From assembly GCA_022446825.1 (NCBI GenBank), contig JAKVBY010000050.1, positions 1 to 57,196 of the forward strand: 57,196 nucleotides of DNA, given 5' to 3'. The stretch's first letter is position 1, and every line of letters starts with the position of its first letter. Under the pieces are notes generated by a model. That model did no database searches. It saw nothing but the letters and a program-made list of their open reading frames with translations, and had not been told where the DNA came from. Source of the DNA: Pirellulaceae bacterium (GTDB lineage Bacteria; Planctomycetota; Planctomycetia; Pirellulales; Pirellulaceae). The translations under genes and the position numbers were made by a program. Below, in pieces: positions 43,264 through 52,257 of this stretch.

Positions 43264-44739
43264 ATGGCAATCACTTCCGGTTTACCGACCACTCGACCGC
43301 AACAACGTAAAATTGCGAAAAATGTTCAATATCAATCGAACCCTGCTTTTCAGAGCCTCAGTCGCAGGCAGAAAAAGATGATGCGGGCGAGAGGTCAGGC
43401 TGCAGAAAACACGGTAAATCGCGCAGCTAAGTATGGCACCCCCGCCGAAAATGCCAAACGGCGACGAGAATACCAAAACCAAGGTATAGTGAAAACGAAT
43501 ATGGGAGATGAGCGAAGTCATCCCATGAGCCTCAACTTCGGTGGTGGAGTCATGCCCCAGGGGCCAGCCGGTCCTGCTGACCCCACTCTAAGGCAGTTGG
43601 AGTTAGCCGCCGAATTTAAAAACAGACATGCTCGTCCTCCCCAGCCGACAGAATTTGTTTCTCCCGGTGATGCTTTGCAACGCGAACGCCTCGAAGCTGG
43701 CAACCAGAATCCACAAGCTCCAATAGGTCCGAATGCGCCCGCACCTGCTCCCGGCGCAGTCCACGCGCCCGCTCCCATGCAAGGCCAAGTTGGCAATGCG
43801 GCCCCTCCTATGCAAGGTCAAGAAGGAATGGGCATTACGCCTCGCCGTGGATACGGCAACGCGATGTATACGAGACACAACTTTCTGCACCCATCATTGC
43901 GTCGGCAGCTTATTATGGACGACGCCATGCAAGGCCGCGCCGCGCGCAAACAACGACTCAGAGATCGTCGGAGCGGTGTCACGGCCCGACTCAACCAGAT
44001 GAACCCGCTCGCTGCCCAAAACTGGCTTGGCCAACGAGAACTCATGCGGCGGAACGACATGTTGGCGAAGGAAAAGCAGGCGCACGATATTGCACAGGCA
44101 GGCGAAACAAATGCACTCCAGCGACTGCAGGAGGAGAACAAGGTAGCCTACCAGAATAAAGAGCTTGGGATTAGGGAGCGGGAACTCGGTGCTAAACGCC
44201 GGGCGGAAAGAATGGCATTTTTAGAAAAAGCGCTAGCAGCGGCCCCCAGTCGAGAGGCCAGTCAAGCAATCCTGAACGAAATCGACAGGATAACTCGCGA
44301 TGGTGGTGGTGCTGCCCCAGGTGGTGCTGCCCCAGGTTTTGGCGACATAATGGCCCCAGACCCTCGAAGATGGAATCCGGGTGATCGTGTTCCCGATCAA
44401 TATATCGACGAGAACGGCGAGTTTGATGTAAATGCAGCAAGACGGGACGGACTAGATACCCGGCGAATAAACTCAATGAGGGATCAGCACGTTGCCTCGC
44501 CTGCCCCCCTTGATAGCTTATGGGATTCAATTGCCTCAGGATACTTAGGGTTTCCTTCGAGAGATACGCTTCATGACTGGGGAATTTGGAGAAGGCCCAC
44601 GTTGGATAACCGCCCAGCCAGCGGTGGACCTCCTGCCGCTCAAATGCCGTCACCTGCACAGAGAAGAAGGGGAGTGGAAGACCTCTACAATCGCTTCCCC
44701 TTCGTAGATCCTGCGGGCAATCGACCAATTCTTCCGTAA
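43264..44739 (+). CDS. Gln/Ala/Gly-rich virion-associated protein
   Basis: This 491-residue protein has a basic N-terminus (SRRQKKMMRARGQAAENTVN), a central Pro/Gly/Ala-rich part with short repeats (PMQGQ..., GGAAPGGAAPG), and helical coiled segments (RLQEENKVAYQNKELGIRER). CGGAGAA lies before the ATG. It may be an ejected or tail-lumen protein, together with the large protein downstream. No family recognised. Confidence 0.5.
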   Translation: MAITSGLPTTRPQQRKIAKNVQYQSNPAFQSLSRRQKKMMRARGQAAENTVNRAAKYGTPAENAKRRREYQNQGIVKTNMGDERSHPMSLNFGGGVMPQGPAGPADPTLRQLELAAEFKNRHARPPQPTEFVSPGDALQRERLEAGNQNPQAPIGPNAPAPAPGAVHAPAPMQGQVGNAAPPMQGQEGMGITPRRGYGNAMYTRHNFLHPSLRRQLIMDDAMQGRAARKQRLRDRRSGVTARLNQMNPLAAQNWLGQRELMRRNDMLAKEKQAHDIAQAGETNALQRLQEENKVAYQNKELGIRERELGAKRRAERMAFLEKALAAAPSREASQAILNEIDRITRDGGGAAPGGAAPGFGDIMAPDPRRWNPGDRVPDQYIDENGEFDVNAARRDGLDTRRINSMRDQHVASPAPLDSLWDSIASGYLGFPSRDTLHDWGIWRRPTLDNRPASGGPPAAQMPSPAQRRRGVEDLYNRFPFVDPAGNRPILP

Positions 44740-44829
44740 CCGCACAAACGTAAATAAAACTAATCTCGGATTTGAAATTGTGAAAGTTATCGGCTTGAGG
44801 GGGCCGTTCGGCATGAGGACGTACCCCAC

Positions 44830-47800
44830 ATGGTCTGGAAAAATCCGTTTGCTGCTACCCCACGGGCGATTGCGCCAGCAGGTCACGCTATCCGGCAGCT
44901 AGGTGTGCCACAGCAGCAACTAGGTGTGCCACAACAGCAGCAGCAAGCTCAAGCTGATCCGCTTTCCGACGACCCCCAGGCAAAATCGTTGATCGGCTCC
45001 GCAATCGACACTGGGCTCGGCGGAATCAGCGCCGCAGCAAATATACTGGACATACCGGGGAGTGCGGTGCGGGATGTATTGGCCCTAGAGAATCCTTTTG
45101 ATCAGTTCTTACCCTGGAATTGGACGAGCGGTCAGGGCCGCACATCTGGACGCGACCTTCTCGAGAAGTGGGGCGCGCTCGGGAAAAATAAACCGGGACT
45201 CGACTGGGGCGATGTCGTCGGATTCGGCGCGGAAGTTGGTCTTGACCCACTTTCGTACGTTGGCATCGGAGCACTCAGCAAAGCTGGGAAAGCGGCAGCG
45301 GCTGCAGGGTCACTGGGCAGAGCGAGTACGGCCACGGCCAAGAGGTTGGGGAAAAGCGTAGACGACATTGGCAAGGGCTACGCGCAGCGTTCCACAACGC
45401 TAAGGGAATCCTTGAAAGATTTCAGCAATCAAACAATTCGCGAGAAGGCTCCCGATGGTGAAGGACTTGCCGCCACCTACAGGGACATACCCGTTGACGA
45501 ACTTCCGTTTGACGAGGTAAAGCTCAAACGTGCGAAAGCGTGGGCCGAGAAGAAAGGCATAAAGGGAGATGACTTTGAAAAGCTCTTAGACACGCCACTT
45601 GGTGGAAGCGCGAGATTCAAAGTCCCCTTGATTGGGGATGAGATCATGTTCGGTGCCGGTGGAAATGCGATGGACGATGCCGCACTCGCAACCGGCAAAG
45701 CGCTCACCCGATCCGACGAACTCAAGCGAAACATCGGTAAGCGATACCGAATAAAAAAGGGTCTTTCGGAATGGGCCGCTAAACGATTCAACTTCAAGGT
45801 GCAGGGCAAGGGGACGACGCGCAACCAACGGATTGCTGCAAGGGCGTATGAGAAGTCTAATACAGAACAATTAGAACTTCACAACATGATTGTCGGCGCA
45901 GCCGAACAGCTTCAGCACTCGGACTTAATGGATGAAAAAACCAGTTGGTTGATACGGTCCGCGCTGGAATTAGGGGATAGAAAAAGCAAGGACATTCGCG
46001 CAAGTTTGCCCGGCGCGCTTGTTGGGCGAACGACTCTGATGGGCGAGTTGGGTCGCGGTCCTAACAAGCCGCTTCTAGAAATAGTAGAGAACCTTCGTGA
46101 GGCCACAGATAATTTGACTGAGCGTCAGAGGATGCTCGGCACTCACACTGAGTTGACTGATCCCGCAGAAATCCGACACGTTGGTCGAAAAAAGACCAAG
46201 CCAGATGAGCAAGGTGCTGACGCCGTCTTTCGCCATGAGTATTTGAAGGGATTCTTCGGAGGAACTGAACAGCTAGAACTCGGAATCATCCGCAGTAAAA
46301 AACTCAATGATGTGATCGTAAATGCCGAAGCTGCGGCAAAATCTGCGGGTAAATCCGAAGAGAAAATCAAGAAAGCTGCAACCGAGGCTGCTGCTCAGTG
46401 GATCACGCGAGAGCACCGGGGCAATTTCCTTGAGAACTATATTGATTTCAAACCTAAAGCCGAAAAAGAAGCTGGTGGATACATCTTCACAGACCCTAAA
46501 GCCAAGGGTAAGGAACGCTACATCCCGATCAGCAGACTCATCGACACTTTTAGAAAAAATGCTGGAGAGCCGACTATCCTGCCTGATGGGATGACGATTA
46601 AAAGCGACAAAAGTTTCGTTAGTGTTCCTGACGGAAAACTGGAGCCCAGCATATGGAACATTGATGGTGGCTTAAAGCCAAAGGTTAAGAGCCGAGCGAA
46701 CGAGCTTGCCAAGTGGCTCGTTGAGAATCCCGAGCATCGCGCTGGTGGCAGCAATGAAGGTCTTTTTGGAATCCATATTCTGAATGATGCGTATCGAAGC
46801 TTATTCGCAGGTCTTAAGCAAACTCAGAACAACGATTTAAGTTACGATTTCATCGCTCAAAACATCATAGATGGTACTCGCACTTTAGCGACCAAAGAGG
46901 GGGAAAGCACCGTCGCGGATGCCTTCAACAAGATCGGCGTCAAAAACCATCGGGAGGCAGAGAAAGTCTTGCGGCTAAGGATTGGAGCGGATCTTTCGAA
47001 CAGCCTCAAAGACTTGACCAAGCTGAGTATCAACAAGGCCGAGTTCGACGACTGGTTTCGCGAGATGAAACATTTCAATGACGATAGCAAGCCAGAATAC
47101 GCGACGAAACTTTGGCTATCTCTCACTAACTTATTTAAGGCAGGTGTGCTTGGTCATCCTGCCCGTTTCACGCGAGACTACGTCAGCGCTTATGCGCGGC
47201 TTGTTGAGCAAGGTGCCTTCTCCATGCGTCACGCAAAGGACGCACAGTCCGTCATGTTGGGAAAGGGCTCGAAAGAGGCGGGGAAGATTCCACATATCCA
47301 GCAGATGTTGCGAGAAAAGAATCTGCCAAACGACGAAGCGGGTGAAAACGCAACCCGGATGCTTCGCGTGCTATTTGGGGCGTACGGTCCTGGCAAGCAT
47401 AACATACGCTCTGACATTGCAGAGCTTGGGATGTACGATCCGCAACGGAAGTATGGCCGAGAGCTTGATGACATTCTCGCTGCGATGCCGCGCAAAGACC
47501 CGACCACACGCCGCGAGCAGGCACTAAATGTCATGCGAACAATACTTGGCCGCACGGATGACACATCCTGGTGGGACTTTCGCAAAACTCGCGGAGTGAT
47601 GGAGGGGAAAGATGCGACCCTACGCCCCACCACGGAGTTCGGTGCATTCCGGGCTTCTGAGCAGGTCGGCGGTTGGACGGATGCCGAGCCTCGACTCGCA
47701 GGGTTTATGAAACTCATGTCCGATGGTCTTCATCCCGAGGAGGCGATGCGAAGAATCGAGGACATGCACGTCAACTATGACCCTGCGACTTTTACACCAA

Positions 47801-48657
47801 CAGAACATACATTGAAGAGATTCCTTCCATTTTATTCCTTCCTTTCCAGGCAAACGAAATTTGTCGCGCGCCATCTAAGAGAAAAACCAGGGGGGTTTAT
47901 GGCACAAACCCTCCGAGCTTCCAACGTGTTGCGCGATGACGAATTCCCGACGCCCGCTGCGGTGCGGGACACGATGGCTATTCCGTGGAAAACTTTGCCG
48001 GACGGATCTCAGCGATACCTTGCGGGATTAGGGCTAATGCATGAAGGCGTCCTCGGTCTGACGCCAACAACTCACGAAGGGTTCATGGGTTCGGGAGGAG
48101 AGTTTTTCCGAGGTCTTGGTAGTCAACTTCACCCAGTGCTCAAAGGGATAGGAGAGCTTGCTACCGGACAGTCACTTTTCCGTGGCACCGACCTGGAAGA
48201 TCTCGATCCGACTATTGGCAGGACGATGCGCAACGTGCAGCAACTCGCCCGCAATCCTGCCGCTGCAATCGTCGGTGGTGAAACCGAACGCATGCCGCCG
48301 GTTGGCTCGACTCGCGCGCTAGATTTCGTCCTGGGACACAGTCCACTTTCTAGGGTGCTGTCAAGTGCCCGAACGGCGACCGATCCACGAAAAGATGCGA
48401 TCTCAAAACTGTTAAATCTCACAACAGGATTACGTTTTTACGATGCCAGCGTTCCGGCCCAAGAAGGAATCATGCGGGATGCGATCACAGATCTCATGCG
48501 AGATCGTGGAGCCAGAGAGTTTGCAAGACCGTACTTTAGTGACATGAAAAAAGAGGCTATGTCCGAGGAGCAACTTGAAGAAGCCGAACTCCTTCAGGAA
48601 TTGATGAAGGGATTGGATCGCCGTCAACGCGCCAGGAAAAAAACTAAAGGAGAGTGA
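44830..48657 (+). CDS. Large polyvalent / internal virion protein
   Basis: At 1275 residues this is the largest product in the window. The N-terminus has a Gln repeat (QLGVPQQQ twice) from a 21-bp tandem DNA repeat. KWGALGKNKPGLDWGDVVGF and GLDPLSYVGIGALSKAGKAA resemble internal virion proteins of several phages. The C-terminal HTLKRFLPFYSFLSRQTKFV resembles the LPD38-type segment of large polyvalent proteins. I infer a virion protein ejected with DNA, or a tape-measure substitute. A 21-bp dyad repeat lies within it at 45734-45754. Confidence 0.55.
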   Translation: MVWKNPFAATPRAIAPAGHAIRQLGVPQQQLGVPQQQQQAQADPLSDDPQAKSLIGSAIDTGLGGISAAANILDIPGSAVRDVLALENPFDQFLPWNWTSGQGRTSGRDLLEKWGALGKNKPGLDWGDVVGFGAEVGLDPLSYVGIGALSKAGKAAAAAGSLGRASTATAKRLGKSVDDIGKGYAQRSTTLRESLKDFSNQTIREKAPDGEGLAATYRDIPVDELPFDEVKLKRAKAWAEKKGIKGDDFEKLLDTPLGGSARFKVPLIGDEIMFGAGGNAMDDAALATGKALTRSDELKRNIGKRYRIKKGLSEWAAKRFNFKVQGKGTTRNQRIAARAYEKSNTEQLELHNMIVGAAEQLQHSDLMDEKTSWLIRSALELGDRKSKDIRASLPGALVGRTTLMGELGRGPNKPLLEIVENLREATDNLTERQRMLGTHTELTDPAEIRHVGRKKTKPDEQGADAVFRHEYLKGFFGGTEQLELGIIRSKKLNDVIVNAEAAAKSAGKSEEKIKKAATEAAAQWITREHRGNFLENYIDFKPKAEKEAGGYIFTDPKAKGKERYIPISRLIDTFRKNAGEPTILPDGMTIKSDKSFVSVPDGKLEPSIWNIDGGLKPKVKSRANELAKWLVENPEHRAGGSNEGLFGIHILNDAYRSLFAGLKQTQNNDLSYDFIAQNIIDGTRTLATKEGESTVADAFNKIGVKNHREAEKVLRLRIGADLSNSLKDLTKLSINKAEFDDWFREMKHFNDDSKPEYATKLWLSLTNLFKAGVLGHPARFTRDYVSAYARLVEQGAFSMRHAKDAQSVMLGKGSKEAGKIPHIQQMLREKNLPNDEAGENATRMLRVLFGAYGPGKHNIRSDIAELGMYDPQRKYGRELDDILAAMPRKDPTTRREQALNVMRTILGRTDDTSWWDFRKTRGVMEGKDATLRPTTEFGAFRASEQVGGWTDAEPRLAGFMKLMSDGLHPEEAMRRIEDMHVNYDPATFTPTEHTLKRFLPFYSFLSRQTKFVARHLREKPGGFMAQTLRASNVLRDDEFPTPAAVRDTMAIPWKTLPDGSQRYLAGLGLMHEGVLGLTPTTHEGFMGSGGEFFRGLGSQLHPVLKGIGELATGQSLFRGTDLEDLDPTIGRTMRNVQQLARNPAAAIVGGETERMPPVGSTRALDFVLGHSPLSRVLSSARTATDPRKDAISKLLNLTTGLRFYDASVPAQEGIMRDAITDLMRDRGAREFARPYFSDMKKEAMSEEQLEEAELLQELMKGLDRRQRARKKTKGE
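45734..45754. repeat. Dyad element, copy 1
   Basis: TCGGTA-N5-TACCGA then ATAA, identical to 51736-51756 over 21 bases including the spacer. The arms are perfectly inverted. Confidence 0.65.
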
Positions 48658-48658
48658 C

Positions 48659-49027
48659 ATGCTTCTTTTACTTTTTGCCTCCCTCTTACCCAACGATATT
48701 TCAATCCACGACACGGTTGAGCTTGCCGAAATAAACCACGTCTACAAAAGAGGAGGGCAGCTTTCTTTCCGACAGCTGATCCTCTGGGACACCTACCCGC
48801 AGATCCCCGGACTACACGTCGTGGATTGGCGGTACTTGGAAAGAAACTCGCAGTGGCCAGCCAGACATCGAGGTGGCAGATGGGTGTCGAGATGGTACGA
48901 CTCGCAAGCTAAATCGATGCGCAATATCACTGCCGCCTCAACCAAAGTAAGTCATACCTATTTCGATGCGGAAGTTCGCGACCGACAAGAATTTCCGGTG
49001 CAGCTTCGCCGGAAACTAACTCATTAA
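48659..49027 (+). CDS. Secreted-looking hypothetical protein
   Basis: This 122-residue protein has a short hydrophobic N-terminus (MLLLLFASLLPND) that could be a signal peptide, then RQLILWDTYPQIPGLHVVDW and a basic C-terminus. GGAG lies before the ATG. It starts the lysis-like block. No family recognised. Confidence 0.5.
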   Translation: MLLLLFASLLPNDISIHDTVELAEINHVYKRGGQLSFRQLILWDTYPQIPGLHVVDWRYLERNSQWPARHRGGRWVSRWYDSQAKSMRNITAASTKVSHTYFDAEVRDRQEFPVQLRRKLTH

Positions 49028-49043
49028 AGAAAAGGGGAACCCA

Positions 49044-49352
49044 ATGGAACGACTCATGGAATTATTTAACGACCGACCGATTCTTTTGATTGCAGGATCG
49101 ATAGCACTTTTTATCCTGGGCGGTCACTTCAACCTTTTGCGTCTCGTCAAATTGGCCAAACTCATCCCCTGGTTTCGCGAATCGCGGAAGGATGGCGAGA
49201 TAACCCCTGATGAGCTAGTGAAAGCCTTTCTGATTCTGTGGGACCACGCTAGCGACTCTGATGACGTGGACGAAAAAGAGGTTAAGCTCGCTGAAATCCT
49301 CCCCACAATTAGCACAATTAGAAGGCGGCGACGTGCAGAAAATAATGAGTAA
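49044..49352 (+). CDS. Small membrane protein
   Basis: This 102-residue protein has one membrane segment (PILLIAGSIALFILGGHFNLL) and a charged C-terminal half (DGEITPDELVKAFLILWDHA). The context suits a holin-like or accessory lysis protein, but no holin signature is visible. Confidence 0.45.
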   Translation: MERLMELFNDRPILLIAGSIALFILGGHFNLLRLVKLAKLIPWFRESRKDGEITPDELVKAFLILWDHASDSDDVDEKEVKLAEILPTISTIRRRRRAENNE

Positions 49353-49695
49353 ACAAACACTGCTTTACATTTGCCTTGCGTTGATCGCCTATTCGTTGGC
49401 CAAGCAGCATCACCAACCGGCCAGAGTGGACACGGTTTGGTTTGTGTATCAATCTGAAGATATGTCTCTGCCTCCCTATGTGGTTGGGTCGTTTGCACGT
49501 CTGAACGAGCAGGGGGTGGAAGTTCGCGCAATCGATGCCGACACACACGACGGCAATGACCAAAACGACATCATCGCGCTTGATGCCGCAAACCAATTTG
49601 GCTTGCCCGCAATGGTCTTGATGAGCAGAAGTAGTGTCTCTCGAACAGTATCGTTTCCCGGCTCAGTCGAGCAAATCCTTGCCGAGGTGAACTGA
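49345..49695 (+). CDS. Membrane-anchored thioredoxin-like protein
   Basis: This 116-residue protein has an N-terminal hydrophobic anchor (LLYICLALIAYSLA) and a body resembling a thioredoxin fold: VDTVWFVYQSEDMSLPPYVV..., VEVRAIDADTHDGND, FGLPAMVLM. No CxxC is present, so it is probably not a redox enzyme. Its ATG lies in the previous gene. The fold call is inference. Confidence 0.45.
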   Translation: MSKQTLLYICLALIAYSLAKQHHQPARVDTVWFVYQSEDMSLPPYVVGSFARLNEQGVEVRAIDADTHDGNDQNDIIALDAANQFGLPAMVLMSRSSVSRTVSFPGSVEQILAEVN

Positions 49696-50522
49696 TGCCA
49701 ATAGACCCAAAGTTGATCGACGTGGAGTTTGAGTTTGACGGCGCTCAAGGCAACTGGAATGACGAGCAAGGATGGTTCTCCGCAGGCGCGAGTGAATTCC
49801 CACAGAAATTCCTTATTGACAAATCGGAATGGTCTGACCGAATCCGAGAAATGGAAAAGCACAAAGCTTTTGCTGAACATTTTTCAGACCGATTTACGCA
49901 TCAAGGAAAAAGCCATGAGTGTGTTTGCCATGCTGCTCAACAGATCTTTTCGGCGGCTTACAACAGGCAACTGGGAGGGATTAAGCACAGCGTCTGGTTG
50001 AGTCCGTTGTCGCTATACACCCGCCTCACAAACGGGAGGCGATGGGGCGGCTCAAACGTCCAGCACTCCTTGCGAGTGCTCATGTCAGAAGGCATCCTTC
50101 CAGAGCACGATGGGCCAGCTGGAAAGAACTCGCAGCACAAACGGTTTCAGCACACGCTCCACCAAACAAGTGGCAGGGATATGCCGCACTGGCCAACTAA
50201 TGGATGGGTAAAGCCGAATCGCCTGCCTGATGGATGGGAAGAAACGGCCAAGCATTTCCGTGTGATCGAGGCGTTTACTATCCCTGACCGAAAGGCACAT
50301 GCCTCAGCGCTGCTTCATGGTTGGGGAATTTGCAACGGAAGAAATGGCCACAGCGTTCCCCATTTGTCCTTAAAAAAAGACGGGCGGAAGTATTTGTCGA
50401 AATACAAAGACAGCTACAACCTATTTCGATATGACAGTGAAAAGTTATGGGGGGGCGGGTATTGCATCCGTACAGTGACGCTTCCAGATGATCCCAATCG
50501 TCCTACTGAAATGAAAGATTGA
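49695..50522 (+). CDS. Papain-like cysteine peptidase
   Basis: This 275-residue protein has C76 or C78 in SHECVCHAAQQ, H219 in GHSVPHL, and N242 in KDSYN, followed by LWGGGYCIRTV. This is the Cys-His-Asn order and the final W-GG-Y-IR pattern of papain-like peptidases. It starts on the previous stop codon (TGATG). No signal peptide is visible. It may cleave a virion or host protein, or act in lysis. Confidence 0.6.
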   Translation: MPIDPKLIDVEFEFDGAQGNWNDEQGWFSAGASEFPQKFLIDKSEWSDRIREMEKHKAFAEHFSDRFTHQGKSHECVCHAAQQIFSAAYNRQLGGIKHSVWLSPLSLYTRLTNGRRWGGSNVQHSLRVLMSEGILPEHDGPAGKNSQHKRFQHTLHQTSGRDMPHWPTNGWVKPNRLPDGWEETAKHFRVIEAFTIPDRKAHASALLHGWGICNGRNGHSVPHLSLKKDGRKYLSKYKDSYNLFRYDSEKLWGGGYCIRTVTLPDDPNRPTEMKD

Positions 50523-50525
50523 AAA

Positions 50526-50813
50526 ATGAAAAACGCACTACTCGCAATTGCACTGGGAACTTCTGCCGCCTGCCTAAGCGGCTCCCCTGGCACCTTGCCG
50601 CCTGCCTCTGGAGAGGTGGCTGCGGTAACGAAAAAAATTGTAAAAAAAAACGTCGTCCCCACCGCCGTCTCCGTCGCACCACCAGCAGCAGTTGCGGTTC
50701 GACGTGACGGTAGGCAAATCATCAAGGCCGCAGTTGGCGGTGCCTTCAAAATCTTTCAGCGGCATCACGGTCGCCGCCACTCCAGAATACAAAGGAGAAG
50801 ATCATGTCGTTGA
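50526..50813 (+). CDS. Probable secreted or lipid-anchored small protein
   Basis: This 95-residue protein starts MKNALLAIALGTSAACLSGS, a signal peptide whose Cys at 16 could be a lipoprotein site (SAAC; the usual L/V/I at -3 is S). A Lys-rich stretch and a basic C-terminus follow. It may be an outer spanin-like protein or an exported toxin-like peptide. Confidence 0.4.
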   Translation: MKNALLAIALGTSAACLSGSPGTLPPASGEVAAVTKKIVKKNVVPTAVSVAPPAAVAVRRDGRQIIKAAVGGAFKIFQRHHGRRHSRIQRRRSCR

Positions 50814-51148
50814 GCAAGCATCTTGAGAAGTGTCGAATACAACTGGTCGATTCGTTCTCCGATGGCTTCGCGTTAGGAGATGTCAAGCCAGTTGCCAGGT
50901 GTATTGGAAGCAACGTCGCCTGTTATTTATTCTCGCTCGCAAAATCTGGTTTCTCTGAAGATGACCTGCGCGATGCCAAAAACGAGTTCGCTGAGTGGTA
51001 CGACGAGATCATTGCAGCGGGCGTAGATTTTGGAGGTACTTGGATGCCAGATCGACCCATAGACATTGCAATTATTGAGCTATGCCACTTTGCGATGGAC
51101 ATAGCCTTTGACGCATTGCGTGATATCTCAGAGTGCGAAGACCACTGA
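50804..51148 (+). CDS. Hypothetical helical protein
   Basis: This 114-residue protein has AGGAG before the ATG and overlaps the preceding gene by 10 bases. It is helical with GSNVACYLFSLAKSGFSEDD and IIELCHFAMDIAFDALRDIS. No family recognised. Confidence 0.5.
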   Translation: MSLSKHLEKCRIQLVDSFSDGFALGDVKPVARCIGSNVACYLFSLAKSGFSEDDLRDAKNEFAEWYDEIIAAGVDFGGTWMPDRPIDIAIIELCHFAMDIAFDALRDISECEDH

Positions 51149-51161
51149 TAGGAAAAGAACT

Positions 51162-51434
51162 GTGAAGATTGTGATTTGCTCGACATGTTTGCTTGCGATG
51201 GCTGGAGTTCAGGGCTTGGACCCCCTAAGCGAATTAGTGGGGACAGCCACCAGTGGGGCAATTTTAATTTGGTATCTTTGGTTTACTGAAACAAAATCCA
51301 AACCGCGAGCATCGCAGGAGTTGGCGCGGGCGCGAAAGGAGTTCCTTGAGGCACTGGCAGCTGAACGGAGTGCGCGCGTCGAGCAAATCGAGCACCTTAC
51401 GAAACTGCAAGAACTGAAGAAGGATGATCCGTGA
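51162..51434 (+). CDS. Membrane protein with coiled coil
   Basis: This 90-residue protein starts at a GTG after GGAAAAGAACT. It has a membrane segment (LVGTATSGAILIWYLWFTET) and a coiled, charged C-terminus (RKEFLEALAAERSARVEQIE). The layout resembles holin or inner spanin-like phage proteins. No family named. Confidence 0.45.
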   Translation: MKIVICSTCLLAMAGVQGLDPLSELVGTATSGAILIWYLWFTETKSKPRASQELARARKEFLEALAAERSARVEQIEHLTKLQELKKDDP

Positions 51435-51742
51435 TTGTCCCCGCGAATCGTATCTCAGGACACTTCGAAGACCGAACCAAGGATGGTGACCCTATGGAAG
51501 AAACAAGGATTCGTTTCGGTAAAGCGTTTTTGAGACTCGCGCTAGTTTCCTCATTGGCAGTCTGGCTGTTTGTAAGCGTTGATTGCTGGCTACGGATTCG
51601 GCATCAACAACTTCAGTTTTCTCGGCTCGCAAATGAGCAGCTTTATTTGCGGAGCAGGATTCAATGTATGGAAGAGTTTGTGTTCTCATTGCGAGGTGAT
51701 GGCGATGGCCAAGTTCGACTTCCATCAGACGATACTCGGTAA
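51431..51742 (+). CDS. Membrane protein, spanin-like
   Basis: This 103-residue protein starts at GTG 51431 with AAGGA upstream; an ATG at 51494 is the alternative. It has one membrane segment (AFLRLALVSSLAVWLFVSVD) and then a helical region (RHQQLQFSRLANEQLYLRSR) like an inner-membrane spanin. The last ~35 bases overlap the HELQH gene. Confidence 0.45.
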   Translation: MIVPANRISGHFEDRTKDGDPMEETRIRFGKAFLRLALVSSLAVWLFVSVDCWLRIRHQQLQFSRLANEQLYLRSRIQCMEEFVFSLRGDGDGQVRLPSDDTR

Positions 51743-51989
51743 GCGATACCGAATAAGAACCGCCAAGAATCTAGCCACTCGCGGCTCTGCTGATCGTCAG
51801 GACGTTCCGCAAAAAGAGATCAGGATATCAACTGAACTCATGGGAGAGGAACTGCTCGAAGTCCTGCTCCATGAGCTACAGCATGCCGCGCTCTGGCACC
51901 TATCAGAGACGTATGTGACCGAAAGTTCCCGCTCCATTGCAGCCGCACTCTACAAGGCAGGGTTCCGATACTATGACCAAAAAAAATAA
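51705..51989 (+). CDS. Small HELQH metalloprotease-like protein
   Basis: This 94-residue protein has H56-E-L-Q-H60, the HExxH zinc protease motif, in EVLLHELQHAALWHLSETYV, with acidic candidates for the third ligand after it. GAGG is 7 bases upstream of the chosen ATG. It resembles short phage metallopeptidase-like proteins. Its start region overlaps the second copy of the dyad element. Activity is inferred from the motif. Confidence 0.55.
   Translation: MAKFDFHQTILGKRYRIRTAKNLATRGSADRQDVPQKEIRISTELMGEELLEVLLHELQHAALWHLSETYVTESSRSIAAALYKAGFRYYDQKK
51736..51756. repeat. Dyad element, copy 2
   Basis: Identical to 45734-45754. It falls within the first codons of the HELQH gene and encodes GKRYRI in both places. 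Confidence 0.65.
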
Positions 51990-52257
51990 CTCAATCCGCG
52001 CTTCATTGATCAACGTGTCCGACAAGGTTGCTAGCTTGCGAGAGTCCTGGCCTCGGAGGTTCTCAAAGTCGGACCCGGAATCATATGAGGCAATAAAAGA
52101 ATTGATTATCGAGTGGGAGTCCGGTGGAGAGGTAGCTCAACATTACAGGAGCAAGTCAGATCTCTACAAAGGCATGGTCGAGATCGGCCTATTGGATCGT
52201 CTGGAGATCTCGCGGAGCCGGTTCCGGTCTTTGTGGGAGTTTATTAATGATGCCTAG
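51973..52257 (+). CDS. Hypothetical helical protein
   Basis: This 94-residue basic, helical protein (EVAQHYRSKSDLYKGMVEIG) starts inside the end of the HELQH gene, with AGGG upstream. It ends just inside the phosphoesterase gene. No family recognised. Confidence 0.5.
   Translation: MTKKNNSIRASLINVSDKVASLRESWPRRFSKSDPESYEAIKELIIEWESGGEVAQHYRSKSDLYKGMVEIGLLDRLEISRSRFRSLWEFINDA

Noticed and set aside
51579-51704. N-terminal extension of the HELQH protein
   Set aside because: It overlaps the spanin-like gene, and GAGG is positioned for the ATG at 51705.
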